Made by a program: the position numbers and the translations under genes. Source: Parafannyhessea umbonata (GTDB lineage: Bacteria > Actinomycetota > Coriobacteriia > Coriobacteriales > Atopobiaceae). Taken from it: 64,000 bases of DNA. Below, piece after piece: positions 50,286-59,973 of this stretch (position 1 is the stretch's first letter; each line of letters opens with the position of its first letter). The stretch is taken from assembly GCF_900105025.1 (NCBI RefSeq), contig NZ_LT629759.1, forward strand, positions 2,108,001 to 2,172,000, given 5' to 3'. The notes beneath the pieces were generated by a model. That model was not told the DNA's origin. It searched no databases and was given only the letters and a program-made list of their open reading frames with translations.

Positions 50286-52736
50286 ATGACTGAACAGAGC
50301 TGGCCCAAGATCTTTACCGACAAGGAAGACTTCATCAAGCAGTATCGCCTGGCGTGCGAGCGCGAGTTCTCCAAGTCCCATGAGGAGCTCGGTCCGCAGG
50401 AGCGCTACTACGCCATGGCAAGCCTCATCGCGGGCAAGGCGAAGGCGCTTCGCGGCGACACCCTGAAGCGGGCAAACGACAAGGGCGAGAAGACCGTGTA
50501 CTACTTCTCCATCGAGTTCCTACTCGGGCCCCTGCTTGACAACTACCTGCTGAACTTTGGCATCCGCGACATCGTGAAGGCGGCGTGCAAGGACCTTGGC
50601 ATGCAGCTCGACGACATCGAGCGCTGCGAGAGCGACCCCGGCCTCGGCAACGGCGGACTCGGCCGCCTGGCCGCGTGCTTCCTCGACTCCATGGCCGCAC
50701 TCGGCATCAACGGCAACGGCAACGGCATGCGCTATCGCTATGGCCTGTTCAGACAGGCCATCGAGGGCGGCCGCCAGGTCGAGAAGATGGACAACTGGCT
50801 GGAGCACGGATTCCCGTGGGAGACCCGCAGGAACGAGAGCGCCGTGCTCATCCGCTTCGGCGGCCAGGTCGTGCGTCACGAGGAGAACGGCCGCTACTGG
50901 TTCACGCAGGAGGGCGGCGAGCTCGTGAAGGCCGTCCCGTACGACGTGCCCATCGTGGGCTACGGCGCAAAGAAGGTCAACAACCTGCGCCTGTGGAGCG
51001 CCGAGCCCGCCGAGGAGAACTTCGACCTCGACGCGTTCAACGCCGGCGACTACGCGAAGGCCATGAAGTTCCGCTCTGACGTCGAGGCCATCTCGCAGAT
51101 CCTGTACCCGAACGACGCCGGCGAGCACGGCCGTCTGCTCAGGCTGAAGCAGGAGTACCTGTTCGTCTCCGCGGGCCTGCAGACGATCCTGCGCGACTAC
51201 AAGAAGAAGTATGGGAACGACGCCTGGGAGGACCTCGGCAAGCACGTCTCCATCCACACGAACGACACCCACCCCGCCATGTGCGGCCCCGAGCTCATGA
51301 GGCTCCTGGTGGACGAGCATGGCGTCGACTTCGACCTCGCGTTCAAGATCGCGCAGCAGACCATCTCGTACACCAACCACACGATTATGCCCGAGGCGCT
51401 GGAGAAGTGGCCCATCAGCACGTTCCGCGACCTGCTTCCCCGCACCTACATGTTCATCGAGGAGATCGACCGCCGCTATCGCGAGGGCTTCCCCCACACC
51501 GACCCCAACTGGCAGGAGGAGTTCAAGAACACCGCCATCCTGTGGGACGGCCAGATTCGCATGGCGAACCTCTCCGTCATCTTCGCGAACTCCGTCAACG
51601 GCGTCTCCGCACTGCACACCGGCATCCTCGAGGCGACGACGCTGCACGACTACTACAAGCTGAGGCCCGAGAAGTTCAACAACAAGACGAACGGCATCTC
51701 GCACCGCCGCTTCCTCGGCAACGCGAACCCCAAGTACGCGAAGCTCGTGTGCGACGTGCTGGGCGAGGGCTGGCTCGGTGACGCGAACAAGCTGGCCGAG
51801 CTCGAGAAGTATGAGGACGACCCCTCGTTCCTGGAGCAGTTCGAGAAGGCCAAGGAGTGGGACAAGCAGCGCCTCGCGGACTACATCAAGGAGACGACGG
51901 GCACGGTCCTCGACACCAGCATGGTGTTCGACGTCCAGGTCAAGCGCTTCCATGCGTACAAGCGCCAGCTGCTGAACGTGTTCAAGATCCTGGACATCTA
52001 CAACAGGCTGCTTGCCGACCCGTCCTTCAAGCCGCGCCCGACGGCGTTCATCTTCTCTGGCAAGGCCGCGCAGAGCTACACCTTCGCCAAGGAGGTCATC
52101 CGGCTCATCAACTCCGTCGCGGACGTCATCAACAACGACAAGCGCGTGAACGACGTCATCCGCGTCGCGTTCGTGCCCAACTTCGCCGTATCGAGCGCGC
52201 AGCTCATCTACCCGGCGGCCGAGATCTCCGAGCAGATCTCGTGGGCGGGATCCGAGGCGTCCGGCACCTCGAACATGAAGCTCATGATGAACGGCGCCAT
52301 CACGCTCGGCACCTACGACGGCGCGAACGTCGAGATCGCGAAGCTCGTGGGCGATGAGAACATCAAGATCTTCGGCCTGAGGACCGAGGAGGTGGACGCG
52401 CTCCGTGCGAGCGGCAACTACTGGGCGTACGACCTTCTCAAGAAGGACCCGGACCGTCTTGGCCGCATCGTGAACCAGCTGAAGGACGGCACGTTCGCGC
52501 GTCTGTCCGGCAACTTCGACAGCATCTACGACGAGCTCATGGTCGGCAATGACCACGACCTCGTGCTGAAGGACTTCTATTCGTACGTGGACGCGTGGGA
52601 GGAGCTGACCCAGGCCTACGGCGACCGGGCGAAGTGGAACCGCGCGGCTGTGCACAACACGGCCAGGTCCGGATATTTTTCCAGCGACCGAACCATTCGC
52701 GAATATGCCCATGACATTTGGCATATTGATGCATAG
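50286..52736 (+). CDS. glgP: Glycogen/maltodextrin phosphorylase
   Basis: 816 aa, typical length, from ATG 50286 with TAAGGAATG upstream. It releases glucose-1-phosphate from glycogen. YFSIEFLLGPLLDNYLLN near residue 68, DPGLGNGGLGRLAACFLDSMA near 118 and HTNDTHPAMCGPELMRLL near 322 are the substrate-site blocks. The PLP Lys is in EASGTSNMKLMMNGAITLGTYDGANVEI near residue 662. All critical residues are present. It lies 100 nt after glgB and before glgC in the same direction. Confidence 0.97.
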   Translation: MTEQSWPKIFTDKEDFIKQYRLACEREFSKSHEELGPQERYYAMASLIAGKAKALRGDTLKRANDKGEKTVYYFSIEFLLGPLLDNYLLNFGIRDIVKAACKDLGMQLDDIERCESDPGLGNGGLGRLAACFLDSMAALGINGNGNGMRYRYGLFRQAIEGGRQVEKMDNWLEHGFPWETRRNESAVLIRFGGQVVRHEENGRYWFTQEGGELVKAVPYDVPIVGYGAKKVNNLRLWSAEPAEENFDLDAFNAGDYAKAMKFRSDVEAISQILYPNDAGEHGRLLRLKQEYLFVSAGLQTILRDYKKKYGNDAWEDLGKHVSIHTNDTHPAMCGPELMRLLVDEHGVDFDLAFKIAQQTISYTNHTIMPEALEKWPISTFRDLLPRTYMFIEEIDRRYREGFPHTDPNWQEEFKNTAILWDGQIRMANLSVIFANSVNGVSALHTGILEATTLHDYYKLRPEKFNNKTNGISHRRFLGNANPKYAKLVCDVLGEGWLGDANKLAELEKYEDDPSFLEQFEKAKEWDKQRLADYIKETTGTVLDTSMVFDVQVKRFHAYKRQLLNVFKILDIYNRLLADPSFKPRPTAFIFSGKAAQSYTFAKEVIRLINSVADVINNDKRVNDVIRVAFVPNFAVSSAQLIYPAAEISEQISWAGSEASGTSNMKLMMNGAITLGTYDGANVEIAKLVGDENIKIFGLRTEEVDALRASGNYWAYDLLKKDPDRLGRIVNQLKDGTFARLSGNFDSIYDELMVGNDHDLVLKDFYSYVDAWEELTQAYGDRAKWNRAAVHNTARSGYFSSDRTIREYAHDIWHIDA

Positions 52737-52799
52737 GTAATGATCGGGGCGAGGGGCCTCGGTACATAGGGATGTAAAGCTCGAAAGGGGAGAAGTTCA

Positions 52800-53948
52800 A
52801 TGAGCAAGAGGGAATGCATTGCAATGCTTCTTGCCGGCGGCCAGGGCAGCAGGCTCGGCGTCCTCACGAAGGAAGTCGCCAAGCCCGCCGTCTCGTTCGG
52901 CGGGAAGTATCGCATTATTGACTTTGCACTGTCCAACTGCGCCAACTCTGACATCGATACCGTTGGCGTGCTGACTCAGTACAGGCCGTATCTCCTGCAC
53001 AACTACCTTGGCTCCGGCAGCGCCTGGAACCTGGACGAGAGCGAGGGCGGCCTGTTCATCCTGCCGCCATACGCCACCCAGACCGGCGGCGCATGGTATG
53101 CGGGCACCGCGGACGCCGTGACCCAGAACCTGGGCTTCATCAAGCAGAACGACCCCGAGTACGTCCTCATCCTCTCTGGCGACCAGCTGTACAACATGGA
53201 CTACCAGAAGATGCTCGACAACCACAAGCGCCACAACGCGGACCTCACCATCGCGGTCATGCCCGTGCCCTGGGAGGAGGCGTCCCGCTTCGGCATCCTG
53301 ACGACCGACGAGGATGAGAAGATCCTCAAGTTCACCGAGAAGCCCGCAGAGCCAGACTCGAACCTCGCGTCCATGGGCATCTACATCTTCAACGCAGACC
53401 TCCTGGTCAAGACGCTGGAGGAAGACGCGGAAGACGAGAACTCCGAGCACGACTTCGGCAAGGACATCATCCCGAAGCTCCTTGCCGCCGGCAAGCGCCT
53501 CTACACCTACGAGTACAACGGCTTCTGGCGCGACGTCGGCACCATCGCCAGCTACCACGAGACGAGCATGGACCTGCTGGGCACCAAGCCCGACTTCGAC
53601 CTGTTCGACACCGAGGCTCCCATCATGAGCAACGCCGGCGCCATGCCGCCTGCGTACGTCGGTCCGGACGCCACCGTGGACGACTGCCTCGTCGGCAACG
53701 GCAGCAGCATCTACGGCAAGGCCGTGCACTCCATCGTCTCGACCGGCGCCGTCGTCGGCGAGGGCGCGCTCGTCCAGGACTCCGTGCTCCTGCCGGGCGC
53801 TGAGGTCAAGGCCGGGGCGCGCGTCATCCGCGCCATCCTCGGCGAGAACTCCGTCGTCGAGGCGGAGGCGACCCTTGGCAGCTCTGACCAGTCCGCTGAT
53901 ATCGCCGTCATTGGAAATGACACAGTCGTTGCAAAGGAGGCGGAGTAG
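52800..53948 (+). CDS. glgC: Glucose-1-phosphate adenylyltransferase, GlgC
   Basis: 382 aa from ATG 52800 with AAAGGGGAG upstream. It forms ADP-glucose, the committed step to glycogen. [38 protein letters not shown] is the nucleotide-binding start, with the G-G-x-G-S-R-L loop and the catalytic region intact. [10 protein letters not shown] near residue 130 has the metal Asp, and FTEKP and [12 protein letters not shown] line the sugar site. The C-terminal left-handed beta-helix spans about 290-370. The stop is 2 nt before the start of glgD, so both subunits are coupled. Confidence 0.96.
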   Translation: MSKRECIAMLLAGGQGSRLGVLTKEVAKPAVSFGGKYRIIDFALSNCANSDIDTVGVLTQYRPYLLHNYLGSGSAWNLDESEGGLFILPPYATQTGGAWYAGTADAVTQNLGFIKQNDPEYVLILSGDQLYNMDYQKMLDNHKRHNADLTIAVMPVPWEEASRFGILTTDEDEKILKFTEKPAEPDSNLASMGIYIFNADLLVKTLEEDAEDENSEHDFGKDIIPKLLAAGKRLYTYEYNGFWRDVGTIASYHETSMDLLGTKPDFDLFDTEAPIMSNAGAMPPAYVGPDATVDDCLVGNGSSIYGKAVHSIVSTGAVVGEGALVQDSVLLPGAEVKAGARVIRAILGENSVVEAEATLGSSDQSADIAVIGNDTVVAKEAE

Positions 53949-53950
53949 AG

Positions 53951-55048
53951 ATGGAAAAGCTCCTGGGCGTCATTACCGCCAACTACTCCACAAAGTATCC
54001 GAGCGTCCTCTCCGAGACGCGCCCGGTCGCGTCCCTGCCCTATCTCGGCCGCTACCGCGTCGTCGACTTCGCGCTCTCCAACATGGTCAACGCCGGCATC
54101 CGCACCGTCGGCATGATCATGCCGTACAACTACCGTTCCCTGATCGACCACATCGGCTCTGGCCGTGACTGGGACCTGAACCGCAAGAAGGGCGGCCTGT
54201 TCATCCTGCCCGGCTCTGCGTTCGGCACCTCCCGCACGGGGTCTCGCTTCCTGCTTCGCGACCTCGAGTACAACAAGGTCTTCCTGAAGCGCAGCGACGC
54301 CGAGCACGTGGTCCTCTCCTCCGCGAGCTTTGTCTATAACATGGACTACGACAAACTCATCGAGGCGCACAAGGCCTCCGGCGCGGACATCACCGTCGTC
54401 ACCCAGTCCGCGAGGGGCAAGGATGCCGACGTCACCGGGCTCTCCGTCGACGGCACGCGCGTCCATGGCATCAAGCACGGCGTCGAGCGCGGTGAGGTTT
54501 CGTTCCTCGACTGCTTCGTCATCGGCCGCGAGTTCCTGCTCCAGCTGCTCAACTGGTATGAGCAGACCGACTACCTCGACCTCTTCGAGGCCATGGCAGC
54601 CGACTACGAGCGCGTGAACGTCCAGACGTACGACTTCGACGGTTACGTCGCGCCGATCTTCAACAAGGACAACTACTTCAAGTCCAACATGGACATGCTC
54701 GACCCGAAGATCTCCTCCGAGCTGTTCCCGGCCGACCGCACGATCAAGACGAAGGCCCACGACAACGCCCCCGCGAAGTTCGAGACCGGCTCTCGCGTGA
54801 GCAACAGCCGCGTCTCCGGCAGCTGCCGCATCAAGGGCACCGTGTCCAACTCCATCCTAGGCCGCAACGTCGTCGTGGAGACCGGCGCCGTCGTCAACAA
54901 CTCCATCGTGATGCAGTCCTGCGTGATCAAGACCGGCGCACGCGTCGAGAACGCAATCGTCGACCGCGACAACGTCGTTCCCGCCGGCACCGAGCTCAAG
55001 GGAACGCCCGAAGCCCTGTTCATCAAGGAAAAGGCATCGGTAGAGTAG
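53951..55048 (+). CDS. glgD: Glucose-1-phosphate adenylyltransferase regulatory-type subunit, GlgD
   Basis: 365 aa from ATG 53951, with GGAGGCGGAG in the end of glgC as its ribosome site. It is a GlgC paralogue: GVITANYSTKYPSVLSETRPVASLPYLGRYRVVDFALSNMVNAGI lacks the G-G-x-G-S-R-L loop and the metal Asp (SSASFVYNMDYD instead of SGDQ). The beta-helix part (GSRVSNSRVSGSCRIKGTVSNSILG) is kept. In Firmicutes GlgD joins GlgC in an active heterotetramer. A GlgC-GlgD pair in an actinobacterium is notable, because most Actinobacteria have GlgC alone. Confidence 0.95.
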   Translation: MEKLLGVITANYSTKYPSVLSETRPVASLPYLGRYRVVDFALSNMVNAGIRTVGMIMPYNYRSLIDHIGSGRDWDLNRKKGGLFILPGSAFGTSRTGSRFLLRDLEYNKVFLKRSDAEHVVLSSASFVYNMDYDKLIEAHKASGADITVVTQSARGKDADVTGLSVDGTRVHGIKHGVERGEVSFLDCFVIGREFLLQLLNWYEQTDYLDLFEAMAADYERVNVQTYDFDGYVAPIFNKDNYFKSNMDMLDPKISSELFPADRTIKTKAHDNAPAKFETGSRVSNSRVSGSCRIKGTVSNSILGRNVVVETGAVVNNSIVMQSCVIKTGARVENAIVDRDNVVPAGTELKGTPEALFIKEKASVE

Positions 55049-55058
55049 GGATTAGCCC

Positions 55059-56534
55059 ATGAGTGATCAGGTCACACGCAAGATAAAGATCCTGTTCGCC
55101 GCCACGGAGGCCGTCCCGTTCGTCAAGACGGGCGGCCTGGGTGACGTCGCTGGTTCGCTGCCCCGCTCACTTAATGCCGCAGGGGCGGAATGCTCCGTCA
55201 TCCTCCCGAAGTACGCCTCGATTCCCGAGGAGTACCAGGAGAAGATGACCCACATAGCAGACTTCTACGTTCCCCTTGCGTGGCGTAGCGTCTACTGCGG
55301 CATCGAGAAGCTCACCTACCAGGGTGTCGACTTCTACTTCGTAGACAACGAGGCCTACTTCAAGCGTGACGGCATCTACGGGTACTACGACGACGGCGAG
55401 CGCTTCGCGTTCTTCTCTAAGGCGATCTGCGAGGCCATCGAGAAGCTGCCCGAGCTCCAGTGCGACGTGCTGCACTGCAACGACTGGCAGACGGCGCTCG
55501 CCACGGTGTTCCTGCGCGAGTTCTACCAGGACTCCGAGGCGTGCCGTCACGTGAAGACCGTGTTCACGGTCCACAACGTCAAGTTCCAGGGCCAGTACAA
55601 CGACAAGGTCCTCGAGGACGTCCTCGGCCTCGCGGACAACCCGACGGCGTCGAGTCAGCTGTACAACGGCTACGGCACCGTCGACTACATGAAGGGCGCG
55701 CTCTGCTACTCAGACCTCATCACGACGGTCAGCCCGAGCTACGCCAACGAGCTCCAGATGCCGTTCTACGGCGAGGGCCTCGACGACATCTTCCGTCGCC
55801 GCTCGTCGCAGCTCCGCGGCATCCTGAACGGCATCGATACCGACCTGTGGAACCCCGCGACGGACAAGCTCATCGAGAGCAACTACGACGAGGACTCCCT
55901 GGACCGCAAGGCCCAGGACAAGGCCGCCCTCCAGCGCGAGCTTGGCCTTGAGGAGGATCCCACCCGCCCGCTCATCGTCATGATCGGGCGCCTCACGAAC
56001 CAGAAGGGCCTCGGCCTCGTTCGCTATGCCATGAACCACCTGATGGAGCGTGGCACGCAGGTTGCGATCCTCGGTACGGGCGACAAGGACCAGGAGGATG
56101 CGTTCAAGTACTTCGACTGGACGTACGGCGACCAGATGGTCGCGCGCATCGCCTTCGACAACGCGCTCAGCCACCGCATGTATGCCGGCGGCGACATCCT
56201 GCTCATGCCGTCGGAGTTCGAGCCGTGCGGCCTGTCGCAGATGATCGCCATGCGTTACGGCACGCTCCCCGTCGTTCGCGAGACCGGCGGCCTGCAGGAC
56301 AGCGTCGTCGCGTACAACAAGTACACCGGCGAGGGCACGGGCTTCAGATTCACTAACATGAATGCCGACGAGATGGCCAACTGCGTGCTTGATGCGTGCG
56401 AAGTGTTCTGGACGGATAAGGACGCATGGATTAAGCTACAAAGGCAAGCAATGGAGACCGATTTCAGCTGGAGTCGCGCGGCAGACACGTACATGGACAT
56501 GTACCACTCGCTGCACCCGGAGATCGGTCGTTAA
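55059..56534 (+). CDS. glgA: Glycogen synthase
   Basis: 491 aa from ATG 55059, 10 nt after glgD. It elongates alpha-1,4-glucan from ADP-glucose (GT5). ILFAATEAVPFVKTGGLGDVAGSLPRSL near residue 10 carries the K-x-G-G-L substrate loop. HCNDWQTAL near 140, TVFTVHNVKFQGQY near 168 and PSYANELQMP near 228 follow. The C-terminal Rossmann part shows IGRLTNQKG near 310 and LMPSEFEPCGLSQMIAMRYGTLPVVRETGGL near 388. Complete and typical. Confidence 0.97.
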   Translation: MSDQVTRKIKILFAATEAVPFVKTGGLGDVAGSLPRSLNAAGAECSVILPKYASIPEEYQEKMTHIADFYVPLAWRSVYCGIEKLTYQGVDFYFVDNEAYFKRDGIYGYYDDGERFAFFSKAICEAIEKLPELQCDVLHCNDWQTALATVFLREFYQDSEACRHVKTVFTVHNVKFQGQYNDKVLEDVLGLADNPTASSQLYNGYGTVDYMKGALCYSDLITTVSPSYANELQMPFYGEGLDDIFRRRSSQLRGILNGIDTDLWNPATDKLIESNYDEDSLDRKAQDKAALQRELGLEEDPTRPLIVMIGRLTNQKGLGLVRYAMNHLMERGTQVAILGTGDKDQEDAFKYFDWTYGDQMVARIAFDNALSHRMYAGGDILLMPSEFEPCGLSQMIAMRYGTLPVVRETGGLQDSVVAYNKYTGEGTGFRFTNMNADEMANCVLDACEVFWTDKDAWIKLQRQAMETDFSWSRAADTYMDMYHSLHPEIGR

Positions 56535-56546
56535 GCAGAAGAGGGT

Positions 56547-59500
56547 ATGGCTTTGAGGGCTAGGCACAACACCTCAGACAGCCAATACAGGAACCCGTTC
56601 GGCGCCGTCCTTGCTGGCGGCGCCGTTTCCTTGTGTATTGACGTCTGGGACGAGCCGTCGGCGGAGGCACGGCTTCGCGTTTGGATAGACGACAAGGGCG
56701 AGAAGATCCTGGACATGGACCGCATCCCCCTCGGCGATCAGGAGGCCGCCCAGTTCGGGGACGACGTTCCCGTGCGCTTCGGCGTCACGATCGAGCCGGA
56801 GGAGCCCGAGGTCATCTGGTACTCGTTCCAGATCGTCGCGGCGGACGGCGCCGCGTGGCGCTACGGTGCCGCGCGCGAGCACGGCTGCGGCGAGGGCGCC
56901 TTCGCCTTCGGCGAGCCGCCATCGTTCCAGATCACCGTGTACCAGAACGAGCGCAAGGAGCAGCCGGACTGGTACAAGAACGGCATCGTCTACCAGATCT
57001 TCCCGGACCGCTTCTACCGCGGCAAGGGCTGGGAGAAGAGCGTGGAGGCAGCGTTCAAGAAGCCCCACAACGCCGGCCCCGGCATGCGCTTCGTGGACGA
57101 CTGGTTCACGTACCCGCGCTACGACAAGACCCAGGACGGCCGCATCGCCAACTGGGACTTCTACGGCGGCACGCTAAACGGCATCCGCGAGAAGCTCCCG
57201 TACCTCGAGGCCCTCGGCATCACGGTCATCTACCTCAACCCCATCTTCGAGGCCGCGTCCAACCACCGCTACGACACGGCCAACTACCTCAAGATCGACC
57301 CGATGCTCGGTACGGAGGCGGACTTCAAGGCGCTGTGCCAGGACGCGTCCGCCCGTGGCATCTCCATCATCCTCGACGGCGTGTTCAACCACGTCGGCGC
57401 GGACTCCCTCTACTTCAACAAGTACGGCAACTACGGCTCGGAGGGCGCGGCCCAGCCCGGCGCCTCCGCGTACGACACCTGGTTCGACTTCAACGGCGAC
57501 GGCAGCTACAAGAGTTGGTGGGGCGTCGACGACCTGCCCGACGTGAACGAGGACAGTCCCGACTTCCGCGAGCTCATCTGCGGCCACGACGGCGTCATCC
57601 GCAAGTGGCTCCGCCTCGGCGCGCGCGGCTGGCGCCTCGACGTGGCCGACGAGCTCTCCGACGACTTCATCTCAGAGATCAAGGCGGCGGCCCTGGCCGA
57701 GAAGCCCGACGCCGTCGTGATCGGCGAGGTCTGGGAGGACGCGACCAACAAGTTCGCGTACAACAGGCTCCGCCACTACTTCTGGGGCTCCGAGCTCGAT
57801 GGCACCATGAACTACCCGTTGCGCCAGGTGCTCCTAGACTTCCTCACCAACCGCGTCGAGGCTGCGGAGGTCTGCCGCGTCACCCAGTCCCTCATGGAGA
57901 ACTACCCGCCGGAGGCGTTCGCGAGCGAGCTCAACCTGCTGGGCAGCCACGACCGGATCAGGCTTCTCACCATCCTGGGCAACTCGCCGGAGCCGGATTC
58001 CCTCGGCGACTACCAGCGCTACGCGTTCCGCCTGGACAAGGACCACACCAACCTCGCCGTCAGCCGCCTGTGGGTCGCGGCCCTGCTACAGATGACGCTG
58101 CCCGGCGTCCCAAGCATCTACTACGGCGACGAGGCCGGCCTCCAGGGCTACGGCGACCCGTACAACCGCGCTGCCTTCCCGTGGCGCCGCGAGAACAAGG
58201 ACTGCTTCGACATCTATCGCAACGCCGTCGCCATCAGGAAGTCCCTGCCCGTGTTCACGGACGGCGACTACCGTCCGTTCGCGATCGGTCGGGACGTCTT
58301 TGGCTTCTGGCGCGAGGACGCCAACTCCAAGGTCTGCGTGCTCGTGAACGCAAGCCTCGACGTCGACCACACCGTCACCATCCCGCTGGACGGCCTCGAG
58401 GTGGACGACGTCGTCTCCGGCAAGGCGCCCAAGGTGGAGGACGGTAACGCCCGCGTGTTCCTGTGGCCGCTCGGCACGGCCGTGCTCAACCTGCACAAGC
58501 GGCAGCGCCTACAGAAGCCCATGGAGCGCGGCATGGGCGTGGTCTGCCACGTCACGTCGCTTCCCAACCCGGGCCGCCCCGGCAAGCCGGGCACGCTGGG
58601 AGACCCCGCGTACCGCTTCATAGACTACCTCGCCGCCGGCGGCCAGCGCTACTGGCAGGTCCTTCCCGTCAACCCCACGGACCACTTCGGCTCCCCGTAC
58701 GCGGGGCTTTCCGCGTTCGCGGGCAACGTCGCGCTCATGTGGGGCTACGACGAGGACGGCGGCACCTCCTTCTCGGCGGACTTCGAGGGCACGCGCGAGT
58801 ACCGCGACTTCCTGCAAGAAAACGAGGAGTGGCTCATCCCGTACGCAACGTTCCGCGCCATCAAGCGCCGCATGGGCGAGAAGAGCTGGCAGGAGTGGCC
58901 GGAGCGCTACCGCGAGTACAGCGGCAGGCTCGCCCACAGCAAGGAGCTCGCCGCGGACGTGCGCCGCGAGTGCGCCGTGCAGTTCGAGTTCATGCGCCAG
59001 TGGGGCGAGGTCCGCGCGTACGCCAACGCCCGCGGGATCAAGATCATTGGCGACATGCCCATGTACGTGAGCGCGGACTCGTCCGACGTCTGGGCGGAGC
59101 GCAAGTACTTCGCAGTGGGCGCCGACGGCTACCCCGCGGGCCAGGCGGGCTGCCCGCCCGACAGCTTCTCTGCGGACGGCCAGCTGTGGGGCAACCCAAC
59201 GTATCGCTGGGACGTCATGCGCGCTGACGGCTACCGCTGGTGGATGCGCCGCTTCAAGCGCGCGTTCCAGCTGTACGACTACGTGCGCCTGGACCACTTC
59301 CTGGGCTTCAGCAGCTACTACTGCATCCCAAACGGCAAGACCCCGCTCCAGGGTTCGTGGTACTTTGGGCCTGGGCTCGACCTGTTCCGTCGCGCGTACC
59401 AGGAGTTTGGCCCGCTGCCCGTCGTGGCGGAGGACCTTGGCACCGTCACGCCGGCCGTGCGCACCCTCGTGAGCGCAACCGGCTTCCCGGGCATGGACGT

Positions 59501-59891
59501 GGCCCAGTTCTACCAGGGCGATCCCAGCGAGCAGTACGAGCCCGCGCCGCAGAAGATGGTGTACACCTCCACGCACGACACCAACACGCTCCTGGGCTGG
59601 GTGCGCGAGCACTACGGCCTCGCGCCCGCGGAGGGCGCCGGCGAGGAGGATGTCGTGCGCCTGCACGACGAGGCCGTCGCCAAGGCGGATCGCGTGATGG
59701 ACAACTGCCTCGCCACGGACGCCGATGTCGCCATGGTCACGCTGCAGGACGTCCTTCGCCTGGACGAGAAACACCGCATGAACGTGCCGGGCGTCGCCAC
59801 GGGCAACTGGAGCTGGCAGGCAGACCAGGCGTCCATTGACGCCTCCCAGCAGCATCTGCGCGATCTGGCCGAGAAGAGCGGCCGCATCTAG
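56547..59891 (+). CDS. Fusion of GH13 glycosidase (neopullulanase-like) and GH77 4-alpha-glucanotransferase
   Basis: 1114 aa from ATG 56547. Residues 1-120 are a beta N-domain. Residues 130-620 are a GH13 barrel: GIVYQIFPDRFYRG, YLNPIFEAASNHRYDT, the nucleophile in GARGWRLDVADEL near 365, the acid in VIGEVWED near 395 and LLGSHDRIRLL near 468. From about residue 655 a complete MalQ-type GH77 enzyme begins (ERGMGVVCHVTSLPNP): RYWQVLPVNPT, the nucleophile in YVRLDHFLGFSSYY near 915, the acid in PVVAEDLGTVTP near 965 and YTSTHDTNTLLGWV near 1012. Fused, the two can debranch or cut and rearrange malto-oligosaccharides from glycogen. It ends the operon with a strong terminator. Confidence 0.94.
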   Translation: MALRARHNTSDSQYRNPFGAVLAGGAVSLCIDVWDEPSAEARLRVWIDDKGEKILDMDRIPLGDQEAAQFGDDVPVRFGVTIEPEEPEVIWYSFQIVAADGAAWRYGAAREHGCGEGAFAFGEPPSFQITVYQNERKEQPDWYKNGIVYQIFPDRFYRGKGWEKSVEAAFKKPHNAGPGMRFVDDWFTYPRYDKTQDGRIANWDFYGGTLNGIREKLPYLEALGITVIYLNPIFEAASNHRYDTANYLKIDPMLGTEADFKALCQDASARGISIILDGVFNHVGADSLYFNKYGNYGSEGAAQPGASAYDTWFDFNGDGSYKSWWGVDDLPDVNEDSPDFRELICGHDGVIRKWLRLGARGWRLDVADELSDDFISEIKAAALAEKPDAVVIGEVWEDATNKFAYNRLRHYFWGSELDGTMNYPLRQVLLDFLTNRVEAAEVCRVTQSLMENYPPEAFASELNLLGSHDRIRLLTILGNSPEPDSLGDYQRYAFRLDKDHTNLAVSRLWVAALLQMTLPGVPSIYYGDEAGLQGYGDPYNRAAFPWRRENKDCFDIYRNAVAIRKSLPVFTDGDYRPFAIGRDVFGFWREDANSKVCVLVNASLDVDHTVTIPLDGLEVDDVVSGKAPKVEDGNARVFLWPLGTAVLNLHKRQRLQKPMERGMGVVCHVTSLPNPGRPGKPGTLGDPAYRFIDYLAAGGQRYWQVLPVNPTDHFGSPYAGLSAFAGNVALMWGYDEDGGTSFSADFEGTREYRDFLQENEEWLIPYATFRAIKRRMGEKSWQEWPERYREYSGRLAHSKELAADVRRECAVQFEFMRQWGEVRAYANARGIKIIGDMPMYVSADSSDVWAERKYFAVGADGYPAGQAGCPPDSFSADGQLWGNPTYRWDVMRADGYRWWMRRFKRAFQLYDYVRLDHFLGFSSYYCIPNGKTPLQGSWYFGPGLDLFRRAYQEFGPLPVVAEDLGTVTPAVRTLVSATGFPGMDVAQFYQGDPSEQYEPAPQKMVYTSTHDTNTLLGWVREHYGLAPAEGAGEEDVVRLHDEAVAKADRVMDNCLATDADVAMVTLQDVLRLDEKHRMNVPGVATGNWSWQADQASIDASQQHLRDLAEKSGRI

Positions 59892-59935
59892 CGGCGGCGC
59901 ACGCGTCCGCCCGGGCGCGTGCGGACAGGTGGAAA

Positions 59936-59973
59936 AAGGCGGGTCGAGGACGCTTTCGTCCTCGACCCGCTTT
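59936..59973. terminator. Bidirectional terminator after the glycogen operon
   Basis: GCGGGTCGAGGACG (59939-59952) pairs over 14 bp with CGTCCTCGACCCGC (59957-59970); TTT on the right and AAAAA on the left serve both strands. Confidence 0.93.
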
